DNA of 64,000 bases, taken from the NCBI RefSeq assembly GCF_000153025.1, contig NZ_CH672430.1, forward strand, positions 229,659 to 293,658. Reading direction: 5' to 3'. The stretch is from Marinomonas sp. MED121 (lineage in GTDB: Bacteria; Pseudomonadota; Gammaproteobacteria; Pseudomonadales; Marinomonadaceae). Made by a program: the position numbers and the translations under genes. Below, piece by piece: positions 34,543 through 42,678 of the stretch (position 1 is the first letter of the stretch; each line of letters opens with the position of its first letter). The notes below the pieces were generated by a model. That model saw nothing but the letters and a program-made list of their open reading frames with translations, had not been told where the DNA came from and searched no databases.

Positions 34543-35763
34543 ATGGATTTTGAATACAGTCCTAAAGTACAAACACTCTTACAAGAAGTGAAAGACTTTA
34601 TGGATGAGCATATCTACCCTAATGATGCTCGATTTCATCAAGAAGTGAGTGAAAGCCCATGGCAGACACCAGCAATATTACAAGCACTAAAAAGCAAAGC
34701 GAAAGCCCAAGGGCTCTGGAACCTTTTTCTCCCGCAAAGTTATGGCAGCTATAGCCCTGGATTAACCAATCTAGAATATGCTCCGTTAGCGGAAGAAATG
34801 GGCAAAGTCATGTGGGCGCCTGAAGTATTTAACTGTGCAGCACCTGATACAGGCAATATGGAAGTACTCGCAAAATACGGCAACGAAGCTCAAAAAGAAC
34901 AATGGTTAACGCCTTTATTAGCGGGCGATATTCGCTCAGCTTTTGCCATGACTGAGCCTGACGTTGCGTCCTCAGATGCGACCAATATCGAAACCCGAAT
35001 TTTACGAGAGGGTAATGACTATCTAATTAATGGCCGCAAGTTTTATATCAGTGGCGCCTGTCGTGATTCTTGTGAGTTATTAATAGTGATGGGAAAGACA
35101 GATCCTGATAACCCTAACCGACATCAACAGCAGTCTCAGATACTGGTGCCCACCAACACCCCAGGTGTCACTATCGTAAGACCCATGAAGGTCTTTGGTT
35201 ATGACGATGCGCCAGAAGGTCATGCTGAAATCATTTTCAACAATGTTCGCGTTCCCGTAGAGAACCTTATTTTAGGGGAAGGCCGCGGTTTTGAGATTGC
35301 CCAAGGTCGACTAGGACCTGGTCGGATTCACCATTGCATGCGCTCAGTAGGCGCAGCACAAAGAGCGCTAGATCTTATGTGCAAAAGAGCCAATGAGCGC
35401 GTGGCGTTTGGAAAGCCTTTATCCAAGCAACAATCTGTGCGTGAAGACATTGCCAAGTCTGCCTGTGAAATAGAGCAAGTAAGACTACTGACCTTAAAAG
35501 CAGCGCAAAAGATGGACACTGTCGGCAACAAAGCAGCAAAAGATTTGATTTCCATGATCAAAATAGTCGCCCCAAATATGGCCCTAGCCGTTATCGACAG
35601 AGCCATTCAACTACATGGTGCAGCAGGTGTCGGACAAGATCACTTCCTTGCCCATATGTATGCAGGCCAACGTTGCTTACGCCTTGCTGATGGGCCAGAT
35701 CAAGTCCACATGATGCAACTTGGGCGCAACCTTGCCCAGCAAGCCCTAGCGAATAAGGATTAA
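34543..35763 (+). CDS. ACAD10/11-type acyl-CoA dehydrogenase
   Basis: A 406-residue FAD-dependent acyl-CoA dehydrogenase. It closely follows the dehydrogenase half of animal ACAD10/ACAD11: [53 protein letters not shown] and [19 protein letters not shown] are shared hallmarks. ACAD10/11 act on long-chain and 4-hydroxyacyl-CoA substrates, the latter with their kinase domain. In this genome the kinase is the next gene, two bases downstream. The ATG at 34543 has AAGGAG six bases before it; the ATG at 34537 is too close to that site. Confidence 0.92.
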   Translation: MDFEYSPKVQTLLQEVKDFMDEHIYPNDARFHQEVSESPWQTPAILQALKSKAKAQGLWNLFLPQSYGSYSPGLTNLEYAPLAEEMGKVMWAPEVFNCAAPDTGNMEVLAKYGNEAQKEQWLTPLLAGDIRSAFAMTEPDVASSDATNIETRILREGNDYLINGRKFYISGACRDSCELLIVMGKTDPDNPNRHQQQSQILVPTNTPGVTIVRPMKVFGYDDAPEGHAEIIFNNVRVPVENLILGEGRGFEIAQGRLGPGRIHHCMRSVGAAQRALDLMCKRANERVAFGKPLSKQQSVREDIAKSACEIEQVRLLTLKAAQKMDTVGNKAAKDLISMIKIVAPNMALAVIDRAIQLHGAAGVGQDHFLAHMYAGQRCLRLADGPDQVHMMQLGRNLAQQALANKD

Positions 35764-35765
35764 TC

Positions 35766-36863
35766 ATGGCGAACAATGATGCTCTAGATAACAACCTAGA
35801 TGAGAAACGCTTAACTCAGTACCTAGAATCAAATATCACAGGATTCAAAGGTCCAATTAGCTTAACCAAGTTCGAAGGGGGTCAATCTAACCCTACTTAT
35901 AAAGTCATCGCACAATCTGGCGCTTATGTTTTAAGACGTCAGCCCTTTGGCAACCTATTAAAGTCAGCCCATGCTGTTGATAGAGAATTTCGTGTATTAA
36001 AGGCGTTAGAGAATACACAGGTAGCTGTCCCTATCGCTCACCACCTTTGTGTAGATAAAGACATCATAGGCAGTATGTTTTATCTCATGGACTATTGTGA
36101 GGGGAAAATTTATTGGGATGCTGCCTTACCCGAAATAGCGAAAAAAGCCGACCGAAGTGCCATGTATGATGCTATGAACCTCGCTCTCACAAAACTACAT
36201 AAGGTGGACGTACACAGTGCGGGTTTAAGTGATTATGGCAAACCGGGTAATTATTTCGAAAGACAACTCAGTCGCTGGAAAAGCCAATATCAAGCAAGTG
36301 AAATCAAGCCCATTAAAGCGATGAATACACTCATCACATGGCTGGAAGAAAACTTGCCTGAAGATGATGGGCGCATTGCCCTATGCCATGGGGATTTTAG
36401 ATTAGATAACCTGATTTTTAACCCAGAAGACAAAAGTATCAAGGCTATTTTAGATTGGGAACTTTCTACGTTAGGCCACCCTTACGCGGACCTTGCTTAT
36501 CAATGTATGCAATTAAGGCTCCCTATTAACCCTGATAAAAATGCCATTTCAGGCCTTATGGGTTTGGATGCAAAGGCCCTTGGGATTCCAAGCGAAGCTG
36601 AATATGTCGCCCTTTATTGTCAGCGAATGGGCATAGAGAAAATTGATAACTGGCACTTCTATCTTTGCTTTAGTTTTTTCCGCCTTGCAGCGATTGCTCA
36701 AGGTGTGGCTAAACGCGCCCTTTCTGGTAATGCATCAAGTAAACAGGCTGGCAAGGTTGGTGCCATGGTTGAGCCTCTTGCTTTACTTGCTCTTGGTATT
36801 ATTAAAAATGAAATTCCTATTGCTAATTCAAAACAAAAACAAACAACAGGAGCCCCAGTATGA
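35766..36863 (+). CDS. Aminoglycoside phosphotransferase-like kinase (ACAD11 N-domain / LvaA-like)
   Basis: A 365-residue protein-kinase-fold phosphotransferase. A Gly-rich loop FEGGQSNPTYKV is followed by YVLRRQPFGNLL with the nucleotide-binding Lys/Arg. The catalytic loop is LCHGDFRLDNLIF and the metal Asp lies in ILDWELSTLGHPYADLAY. This matches the kinase domain fused to the dehydrogenase in ACAD10/11 and the LvaA kinase, which phosphorylates 4-hydroxyacyl-CoA before water is removed or the hydroxyl moved. The start has AAGGA upstream; its stop overlaps the next start (ATGA). Confidence 0.88.
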   Translation: MANNDALDNNLDEKRLTQYLESNITGFKGPISLTKFEGGQSNPTYKVIAQSGAYVLRRQPFGNLLKSAHAVDREFRVLKALENTQVAVPIAHHLCVDKDIIGSMFYLMDYCEGKIYWDAALPEIAKKADRSAMYDAMNLALTKLHKVDVHSAGLSDYGKPGNYFERQLSRWKSQYQASEIKPIKAMNTLITWLEENLPEDDGRIALCHGDFRLDNLIFNPEDKSIKAILDWELSTLGHPYADLAYQCMQLRLPINPDKNAISGLMGLDAKALGIPSEAEYVALYCQRMGIEKIDNWHFYLCFSFFRLAAIAQGVAKRALSGNASSKQAGKVGAMVEPLALLALGIIKNEIPIANSKQKQTTGAPV

Positions 36864-37834
36864 AAGCCATTATGTGTCACGAGTTTGCACCAATAGACGC
36901 CCTCACCTATGAAGAGGTCCCAGACCCAACCCCAAATGAGTACGAAATCATTATTGTTGTTGCAGCATGTGGCATTAACTTCCCTGACGGCCTTCTCGTT
37001 CAGGGTTTATACCAAATGAAACCTGAGCACCCTTTTTCTCCTGGCAGTGAAGTAACCGGCACAATTAGTCAATTGGGCGCTAAGGTGAAGCACCTTAAGT
37101 TGGGGCAAAGAGTGATTGGACTCACCATGACTGGCGGTTATGCTCAAAAAGTAGCCATCAACTCTCGTATGGTTTTGCCCCTGCCTGACACCATCAGCTT
37201 TGAACAAGGCGCAGGATTAATCACAGCTCATGCAACAGCACATCATGGCCTAAAGCAAAGAGCAAACCTTAAAAAAGGTGAAACACTGCTTGTTACAGGC
37301 GCATCCGGTGGTACAGGCCTGGCAGCGGTTCAGATAGGAAAGGCAATGGGTGCTAAGGTCATTGCACTTTGCTCAAGCCAAGAAAAACTGTTTGCGGCGA
37401 AAGAGCAAGGGGCAGATGAACTTTTACTAAGTAGCGACCCAGACCTTAAAGATAAAATCAAAGCGTTAACCGCAAATAAAGGCGTTGACGTGGTGTATGA
37501 GGTTGTCGGTGGGGACATCTTTCAAACTTGCGCCCGCACGATGGCATGGAATGGTCGTTTACTTGTTGTCGGCTTTGCGTCTGGTTCGATTCCAGAATTC
37601 CCCGTTAATTTAGCCCTTGTTAAAGGCTTTTCTGTCATCGGGGTGTTTTGGGGTAGCTTCGCCCAAAAAGAGCCGGCTAATTTCATGGTCAATATGCAGG
37701 AACTATTAGCTTGGTATGAACAAGGCCAAGTCAAAGTGGTCATCGATCAGGTATACCCTCTATCTCAAGCACCAGAAGCGCTAAGTAAGGTATTTAATCG
37801 CCAATCAATCGGAAAACTTATTTTAACGCCATAA
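36860..37834 (+). CDS. NADPH:quinone oxidoreductase family (MDR)
   Basis: A 324-residue zinc-free medium-chain dehydrogenase/reductase. Features: CGINFPDGLLVQGLYQMKP, FSPGSEVTGTISQLG, and the Rossmann TGASGGTGLAAVQIGKAMGA near residues 148-167. It reduces quinones or enoyl double bonds with NADPH. It is translationally coupled to the kinase gene (ATGA overlap, AGGAG eight bases upstream). In the operon it could reduce an unsaturated acyl-CoA or detoxify an enone, but the substrate is not fixed by sequence. Confidence 0.88.
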   Translation: MKAIMCHEFAPIDALTYEEVPDPTPNEYEIIIVVAACGINFPDGLLVQGLYQMKPEHPFSPGSEVTGTISQLGAKVKHLKLGQRVIGLTMTGGYAQKVAINSRMVLPLPDTISFEQGAGLITAHATAHHGLKQRANLKKGETLLVTGASGGTGLAAVQIGKAMGAKVIALCSSQEKLFAAKEQGADELLLSSDPDLKDKIKALTANKGVDVVYEVVGGDIFQTCARTMAWNGRLLVVGFASGSIPEFPVNLALVKGFSVIGVFWGSFAQKEPANFMVNMQELLAWYEQGQVKVVIDQVYPLSQAPEALSKVFNRQSIGKLILTP

Positions 37835-37836
37835 TT

Positions 37837-37876
37837 TAACCCCTAGCTTAAACCCATAACTTAAACCCCTAGCAAG
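37837..37876. repeat. 13-bp tandem repeat, three units, after the oxidoreductase stop
   Basis: Three 13-base units (consensus ttaaacccctagc) follow within a few bases of the stop at 37834. Each contains TAA or TAG. Confidence 0.7.
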
Positions 37877-37904
37877 AAAAAAGACGACATCAAAAGGAGA
37901 AGAT

Positions 37905-38669
37905 ATGACAACCCAATTATTTGATTTAACTGGCAAGGTAGCATTAGTCACAGGGGCAAGCCGAGGCATAGGTGAAGAGATTGCTAAGTTGCTAGCTGAA
38001 CAAGGTGCCCATGTGATTGTCTCTAGTCGCAAGTTAGAAGGCTGTCTTGCCATCGCTGATGAGATCTTGAGTGCTGGCGGTAGCGCAGAAGCGTTTGCTT
38101 GCAATGTGGGCAATATGGAAGATATCAGCGCTCTTTTTGAACATGTGAAATCTAAGCATCATACACTCGATATTCTCATTAATAATGCGGCCACTAATCC
38201 CTATTTTGGCCATATATTGGACACAGACCTTGCTGCCTATAACAAAACGGTTGATGTAAATATTCGTGGCTACTTCTTTATGTCGATTGAAGCGGGCAAG
38301 CTCATGCGTAAACAAGGTGGCGGCGCCATAGTCAATACCGCTTCAGTTAATGGCGTTCACCCAGGGCCTGGTCAAGCCATTTACTCAATCACCAAAGCCG
38401 CTGTGATTAACATGACCAAGGCCTTTGCCAAAGAGTGTGCGCAATTTGGCATACGCTGTAACGCCCTACTTCCTGGTCTCACTAAAACAAAATTTGCGGG
38501 TGCACTTTTTACTAATGAAGACATTTACAAAAGTGTGGTTCAGGGAATTCCTATGGGCCGTCACGCTGAGCCCAAAGAAATGGCAGGGACGGTTTTATAC
38601 CTAGTGTCTGATGCCAGTAGTTATACCAATGGTGAATGCATCGTCGTTGATGGCGGCCTAACCCTTTAA
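37905..38669 (+). CDS. SDR family oxidoreductase
   Basis: A 254-residue short-chain dehydrogenase/reductase. The cofactor motif is TGASRGIGEEIA (17-28), the active site has NTASVNG and YSITKAAVI (YxxxK), and the tail TNGECIVVDGGLTL is classical. It is related to mammalian DHRS4 and to FabG-like alcohol dehydrogenases. It likely oxidises a hydroxyacyl or secondary alcohol intermediate. AAAAGGAG lies upstream of the ATG. It is the fourth intact gene of the operon. Confidence 0.9.
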   Translation: MTTQLFDLTGKVALVTGASRGIGEEIAKLLAEQGAHVIVSSRKLEGCLAIADEILSAGGSAEAFACNVGNMEDISALFEHVKSKHHTLDILINNAATNPYFGHILDTDLAAYNKTVDVNIRGYFFMSIEAGKLMRKQGGGAIVNTASVNGVHPGPGQAIYSITKAAVINMTKAFAKECAQFGIRCNALLPGLTKTKFAGALFTNEDIYKSVVQGIPMGRHAEPKEMAGTVLYLVSDASSYTNGECIVVDGGLTL

Positions 38670-38722
38670 TTGAATCACTCACAATCGATCTCAAAACCAA
38701 CAATAAGAGCAAGGAAAGCAAA

Positions 38723-39490
38723 ATGATGAACTTTAAAGATCAAGTTGTTCTCATCACAGGTGCCAGTGGTGGATTAGGCAAAGAAGCCGCGAAACAGTTC
38801 GCGCAACAAGGAGCAAAGCTCGCCTTATGTGACCTGAATGTCGCGGCTTTAAACGACCTTGGCACTGAGTTAATTGAACAAGGCTATGAGGTTTTTAGCC
38901 AACCTTGTGATGTGAGTAATGAGCAAGAAGTTCAATCTTTTATCGATAACACTGCCGCCCATTTTGGCCGTCTCGATGTCGCCATTAATAATGCTGGCAT
39001 AGACCCTAAACACAGCACACTCGCCGATATGGATACGCGAGATTTTGAACGTGTTATGGATATTAATGTGAAAGGGGTTTATCTATGCATGAAGTACCAG
39101 ATCCCCCATATGATAAAACAAGGCGGGGGTGCCATTTGTAATATGTCATCGGTCGCTGGTATCTCTGGCGCGCCTTTCATGTCGGCGTATGCGGCGAGCA
39201 AACATGCCGTCATTGGTTTAACGAAATCTGTGGCACATGAATATGGTAGAGCCGGTATTCGTGTAAACAGTGTTTGCCCTTATATCACAATGACAGACAT
39301 GGTTGAGCAACATCTTAAAACCTTAGATAACCGCGAAGAAGTGCTGGCTAAATACAGTAAGGCATCCGCATTAAGGCGCGTTGCTCAACCAAATGAGGTC
39401 GCAAAAGTCATGTTATTTGCCTGCGACAAAAATAACTCTTACATGACAGGTCAGGAATTGGTTGTTGATGGCGGCATGACAGCGGTTTAG
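38723..39490 (+). CDS. SDR family oxidoreductase
   Basis: A 255-residue classical SDR with TGASGGLGKEAAKQF near the N terminus, NNAGIDP, the active site MSSVAGISG and YAASKHAVIG (YxxxK), and the C-terminal MTGQELVVDGGM. It is a different clade from the preceding SDR, so two steps or two chain-length ranges may be covered. The first of two adjacent ATG codons has AAGGA seven bases before it. Confidence 0.9.
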   Translation: MMNFKDQVVLITGASGGLGKEAAKQFAQQGAKLALCDLNVAALNDLGTELIEQGYEVFSQPCDVSNEQEVQSFIDNTAAHFGRLDVAINNAGIDPKHSTLADMDTRDFERVMDINVKGVYLCMKYQIPHMIKQGGGAICNMSSVAGISGAPFMSAYAASKHAVIGLTKSVAHEYGRAGIRVNSVCPYITMTDMVEQHLKTLDNREEVLAKYSKASALRRVAQPNEVAKVMLFACDKNNSYMTGQELVVDGGMTAV

Positions 39491-39519
39491 ACAAGACAAA
39501 ATTTTAAAGGAGTATCCTT

Positions 39520-40539
39520 ATGACACTGAATCGCCAATGGCGCATGAGTAAACGCCCAACAGACCTTGTTGGTAGAGAGCATTTTGAGTTTGATCAAAGT
39601 AAGCTCAGAGACATTGAAGACGGTGAATTTCTTGTCCGTAATTTATACCTTTCCTTTGACCCTACTTTAAGGGTCTGGATGAATGAAAAGGACTCATATG
39701 TGTCTGCCATTCAAATTAACGAGATTATGCGTGGTACGACTGTCTCTGAAGTCATTGAGTCTAAGCACTCTGATTATCAAGTCGGTGATAAGGTTTTAGG
39801 AGGCTTTGGTTGGCAAGATTACGCGATAAGTGATGGCAAAGAGCGCATTATTCAAACTCGAAAAATCCCTCCTAACATCCCAGCAACTATGCCTTTAAGC
39901 GTATTAGGTGTCACTGGGATTACAGCCTATTTTGGCATGACAGAAATCGGTAAGGTGAAAGCGGGCGATACGGTATTAGTATCAGGGGCTGCTGGGGCAA
40001 CTGGGTCGATTGCTGGGCAAGTCGCCAAACTAAAGGGCGCAAAAGTCATTGGTATTGCAGGCTCAAAAGAAAAGTGTGACTGGTTAACCCAAGCTGCGGG
40101 CTTTGATCATGCGATTAACTATAAAGATGACAATATCAGTCAGGCTTTAAGTGAATTATGTCCAAAGGGAATTGATGTATTTTTTGATAACGTTGGGGGT
40201 GAAATTCTAGATATCGTCTTAGCGAAAATCAAAATTAATGCACGCATTGTTCTGTGTGGAGCCATATCCAGTTATAACTCAGGTCAAAACTATGCACTGA
40301 AAAACACAAGTAACTTAATTGTGCAAAGATGCACTATGCAGGGCTTTATCGTCTTGGACTTTTTACCCAGAGCGAACGAAGCCATTTCAGCCTTATTAGG
40401 CTGGATTCAAGCGGGTGAACTTATTTTCCAAGAAGATATTCAACAAGGCTTAGAAAATGCCCCCGAGGCTTTCCAGCGAATATTCACCGGTAAAAACCAA
40501 GGCAAGCAATTATTAAAAATTGCTGAGCCAGAGCACTAA
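39520..40539 (+). CDS. NADP-dependent oxidoreductase (PTGR/CurA-like MDR)
   Basis: A 339-residue zinc-independent MDR of the leukotriene B4 12-hydroxydehydrogenase / prostaglandin reductase / YncB family. Hallmarks: NRQWRMSKRPTDLVG at the N terminus, GVTGITAYFGMTEIGKVK, the Rossmann SGAAGATGSIAGQVAKLKG, and CGAISSYN. It reduces alpha,beta-enones or enals with NADPH. It ends the operon, with AAAGGAG before the start and a strong terminator after the stop. Confidence 0.9.
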   Translation: MTLNRQWRMSKRPTDLVGREHFEFDQSKLRDIEDGEFLVRNLYLSFDPTLRVWMNEKDSYVSAIQINEIMRGTTVSEVIESKHSDYQVGDKVLGGFGWQDYAISDGKERIIQTRKIPPNIPATMPLSVLGVTGITAYFGMTEIGKVKAGDTVLVSGAAGATGSIAGQVAKLKGAKVIGIAGSKEKCDWLTQAAGFDHAINYKDDNISQALSELCPKGIDVFFDNVGGEILDIVLAKIKINARIVLCGAISSYNSGQNYALKNTSNLIVQRCTMQGFIVLDFLPRANEAISALLGWIQAGELIFQEDIQQGLENAPEAFQRIFTGKNQGKQLLKIAEPEH

Positions 40540-40567
40540 TGAACTAAAGAAGGCTAAAAATCTGAAC

Positions 40568-40604
40568 AAAAAAAACCGCACTTAAATTAAGTGCGGTTTT
40601 TTTG
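40568..40604. terminator. Bidirectional rho-independent terminator
   Basis: A GC-rich 8-bp core stem (40576-40583 with 40589-40596) is extended by A and T runs on its flanks. It lies between the convergent operon and aceF and fits both. Confidence 0.92.
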
Positions 40605-40648
40605 TTAGCCATTAAAAATGGCTAACCGAATCACTCAACTTAGATAAA

Positions 40649-42589
40649 TTAAAGCACCATGCGACGTAAATCGCTTAGAACTGAATTTAAATAAGTCATG
40701 AAGCGACCAGCATCACCGCCGTTTACTGCTCTATGATCATAAGATAAACATAGTGGCAACATGGTACGAGGTTCAAACTCTTTACCATTCCAACGCGGCT
40801 CAACATCAGCTTTAGAAACACCTAAGATACCCACTTCTGGGCAGTTTACGATAGGTGTAAAGCCGGTACCACCAATAGCACCTAGGCTAGAAATAGTGAA
40901 ACAACCACCTTGCATGTCTGCTGGAAGTAGTTTCTTATCTAGGGCTTTTTTGATCAGTACATTTGCTTCTTTAGCAATTTGAACAACTGATTTCTTATCT
41001 GCATCACGTAACACAGGTACCACAAGGCCAATTGGAGAATCAACCGCGATACCAATATTTACATAGCTCTTTTGTACATAGCTTTCGCCATCTGCACGCA
41101 TAGAAACATTAAATGCTGGATTTTCAACCAAGGCTTGTGCCGCCGCTTTAATTAGGAATGGTAGTGGTGTTAGTTTAACACCCTGTTTTTCCATTTCCCC
41201 TTTAAGGCCTTTACGGAAAGCTTCAAGTTCTGTGATATCTGCTTTATCAAACTGTGTGACATGTGGCACGTTTAACCAGTTACGTGACATGTTCTGAGCT
41301 GTGATTTTTTGGATCTTGCTCATCTTCACAATTTCAACGTCACCAAACTGGCTAAAGTCAACATCAGGTACTTGTGGGATACCCGCACCTGCAACCGCTG
41401 TTGCTGAAGATGCCGCTGGTGCAGAAACCGCTTTTTGTACAGCCGCTTTCACATAAGCATTTAAGTCTTCTTTCGTGATTCGACCACGTGGGCCAGTTGC
41501 ACGAACAAGCGATAAATCAACACCTAGTTCACGCGCAAGCATGCGAACAGCGGGACCGGCATGAACATTTTTTGAAGGAGCAGACAATACCGCCGAAGTA
41601 TCAGCAGCAGGGGCTGTTTTCACAGGCGCTGGGGTAGATACCGCAGCCGCTGCTGGCGCAGGCGCAGCAACAGGAGCTGGTGTAGCAGCAACAGAGCCTT
41701 CAACTTCAAGGTCCATCAGCTTATCGCCTTCTGACACCTTATCACCAACACTCACAACAATGGCTTTCACTGTCCCATTTTTAGGGGCAGGAATTTCCAT
41801 AGAAGCCTTATCTGTTTCCAGTACAAGGATAGAGTCGCCATCTTCAATGTTATCGCCAACAGCCACTGAAATTTCAATAATTTCAACGCCTTCAGCACCA
41901 CCGATATCAGGTACAGTCACAACTTCAACGCCACCAGCAGTAACCACTGGTGCAGCAACAGGTGCTGGCGCAGCTGCTACAGGTGTTTCAACAACAGGAG
42001 CCGCTTCTGCAACAGGTGCTGCAGCTTGAGAAGCAAGTACTAAAATAGCACTACCTTCTGAGACTGTGTCACCAACATTGATAGACATGCTAACCACTTT
42101 ACCTGCCGCTGGCGCGGGAATATCCATAGAGGCTTTGTCAGTTTCAAGCACAACAATAGAGTCGCCTTCACCAACTTCGTCGCCGACACTGACGCAAATT
42201 TCAATCACTTCTACATCAGTCGCTCCACCAATATCTGGCACAGCAACAGCGATTTCAGCTGATACCGTTGGCGCAGCAGCAGGCGCGGCTTCAACAACAG
42301 GGGCTTCTACTACTGGAGCAGGTGCGGCCTCTTCGACAGCAACCTCACCACCAGCAACTTCAACTTCAAGAATCACATCACCTTCATTTACTGTCGCACC
42401 TTCAGCGATAGCAATGCTGGTCACTTTACCCGCAACAGAAGCAGGTACTTCCATAGAGGCTTTATCTGTTTCTAACACAATTATTGCTTGATCGATTTCG
42501 ATCATGTCGCCAACTTGGACATTAATCTCGATCACTTCAACATCGGCTGCACCGCCAATATCCGGTACATGAATGATCTCTGTGCTCAC
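40649..42589 (-). CDS. aceF: Pyruvate dehydrogenase E2 (dihydrolipoyl acetyltransferase), three lipoyl domains
   Basis: A 646-residue E2 core protein of the pyruvate dehydrogenase complex. Three N-terminal lipoyl domains each carry the lipoylated lysine in ETDKASM, separated by Ala/Pro-rich swinging linkers. A peripheral subunit-binding domain (AVRMLARELGVDLSLVRATG) and the catalytic domain with YDHRAVNGGDAGRF complete it. The start is GTG at 42589, preceded by AAGGAG at six bases; the upstream ATG at 42607 contains that ribosome site within its first codons and is unlikely. The gene follows aceE. No E3 (lpd) gene is present here. Confidence 0.93.
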   Translation of the reverse strand: MSTEIIHVPDIGGAADVEVIEINVQVGDMIEIDQAIIVLETDKASMEVPASVAGKVTSIAIAEGATVNEGDVILEVEVAGGEVAVEEAAPAPVVEAPVVEAAPAAAPTVSAEIAVAVPDIGGATDVEVIEICVSVGDEVGEGDSIVVLETDKASMDIPAPAAGKVVSMSINVGDTVSEGSAILVLASQAAAPVAEAAPVVETPVAAAPAPVAAPVVTAGGVEVVTVPDIGGAEGVEIIEISVAVGDNIEDGDSILVLETDKASMEIPAPKNGTVKAIVVSVGDKVSEGDKLMDLEVEGSVAATPAPVAAPAPAAAAVSTPAPVKTAPAADTSAVLSAPSKNVHAGPAVRMLARELGVDLSLVRATGPRGRITKEDLNAYVKAAVQKAVSAPAASSATAVAGAGIPQVPDVDFSQFGDVEIVKMSKIQKITAQNMSRNWLNVPHVTQFDKADITELEAFRKGLKGEMEKQGVKLTPLPFLIKAAAQALVENPAFNVSMRADGESYVQKSYVNIGIAVDSPIGLVVPVLRDADKKSVVQIAKEANVLIKKALDKKLLPADMQGGCFTISSLGAIGGTGFTPIVNCPEVGILGVSKADVEPRWNGKEFEPRTMLPLCLSYDHRAVNGGDAGRFMTYLNSVLSDLRRMVL

Positions 42590-42678
42590 AAAAATCTCCT
42601 TTGTCATAAAGACGCATCAAAAATATATATCGCCTGACTCACAAAAAAGTGTGAGCCAAGCACAGATTTAAATGGTTA

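Noticed and set aside
41760..42491. Long Ala/Thr/Gly-rich plus-strand frames opposite aceF
   Set aside because: They mirror the Ala/Pro-rich linkers of AceF on the other strand.
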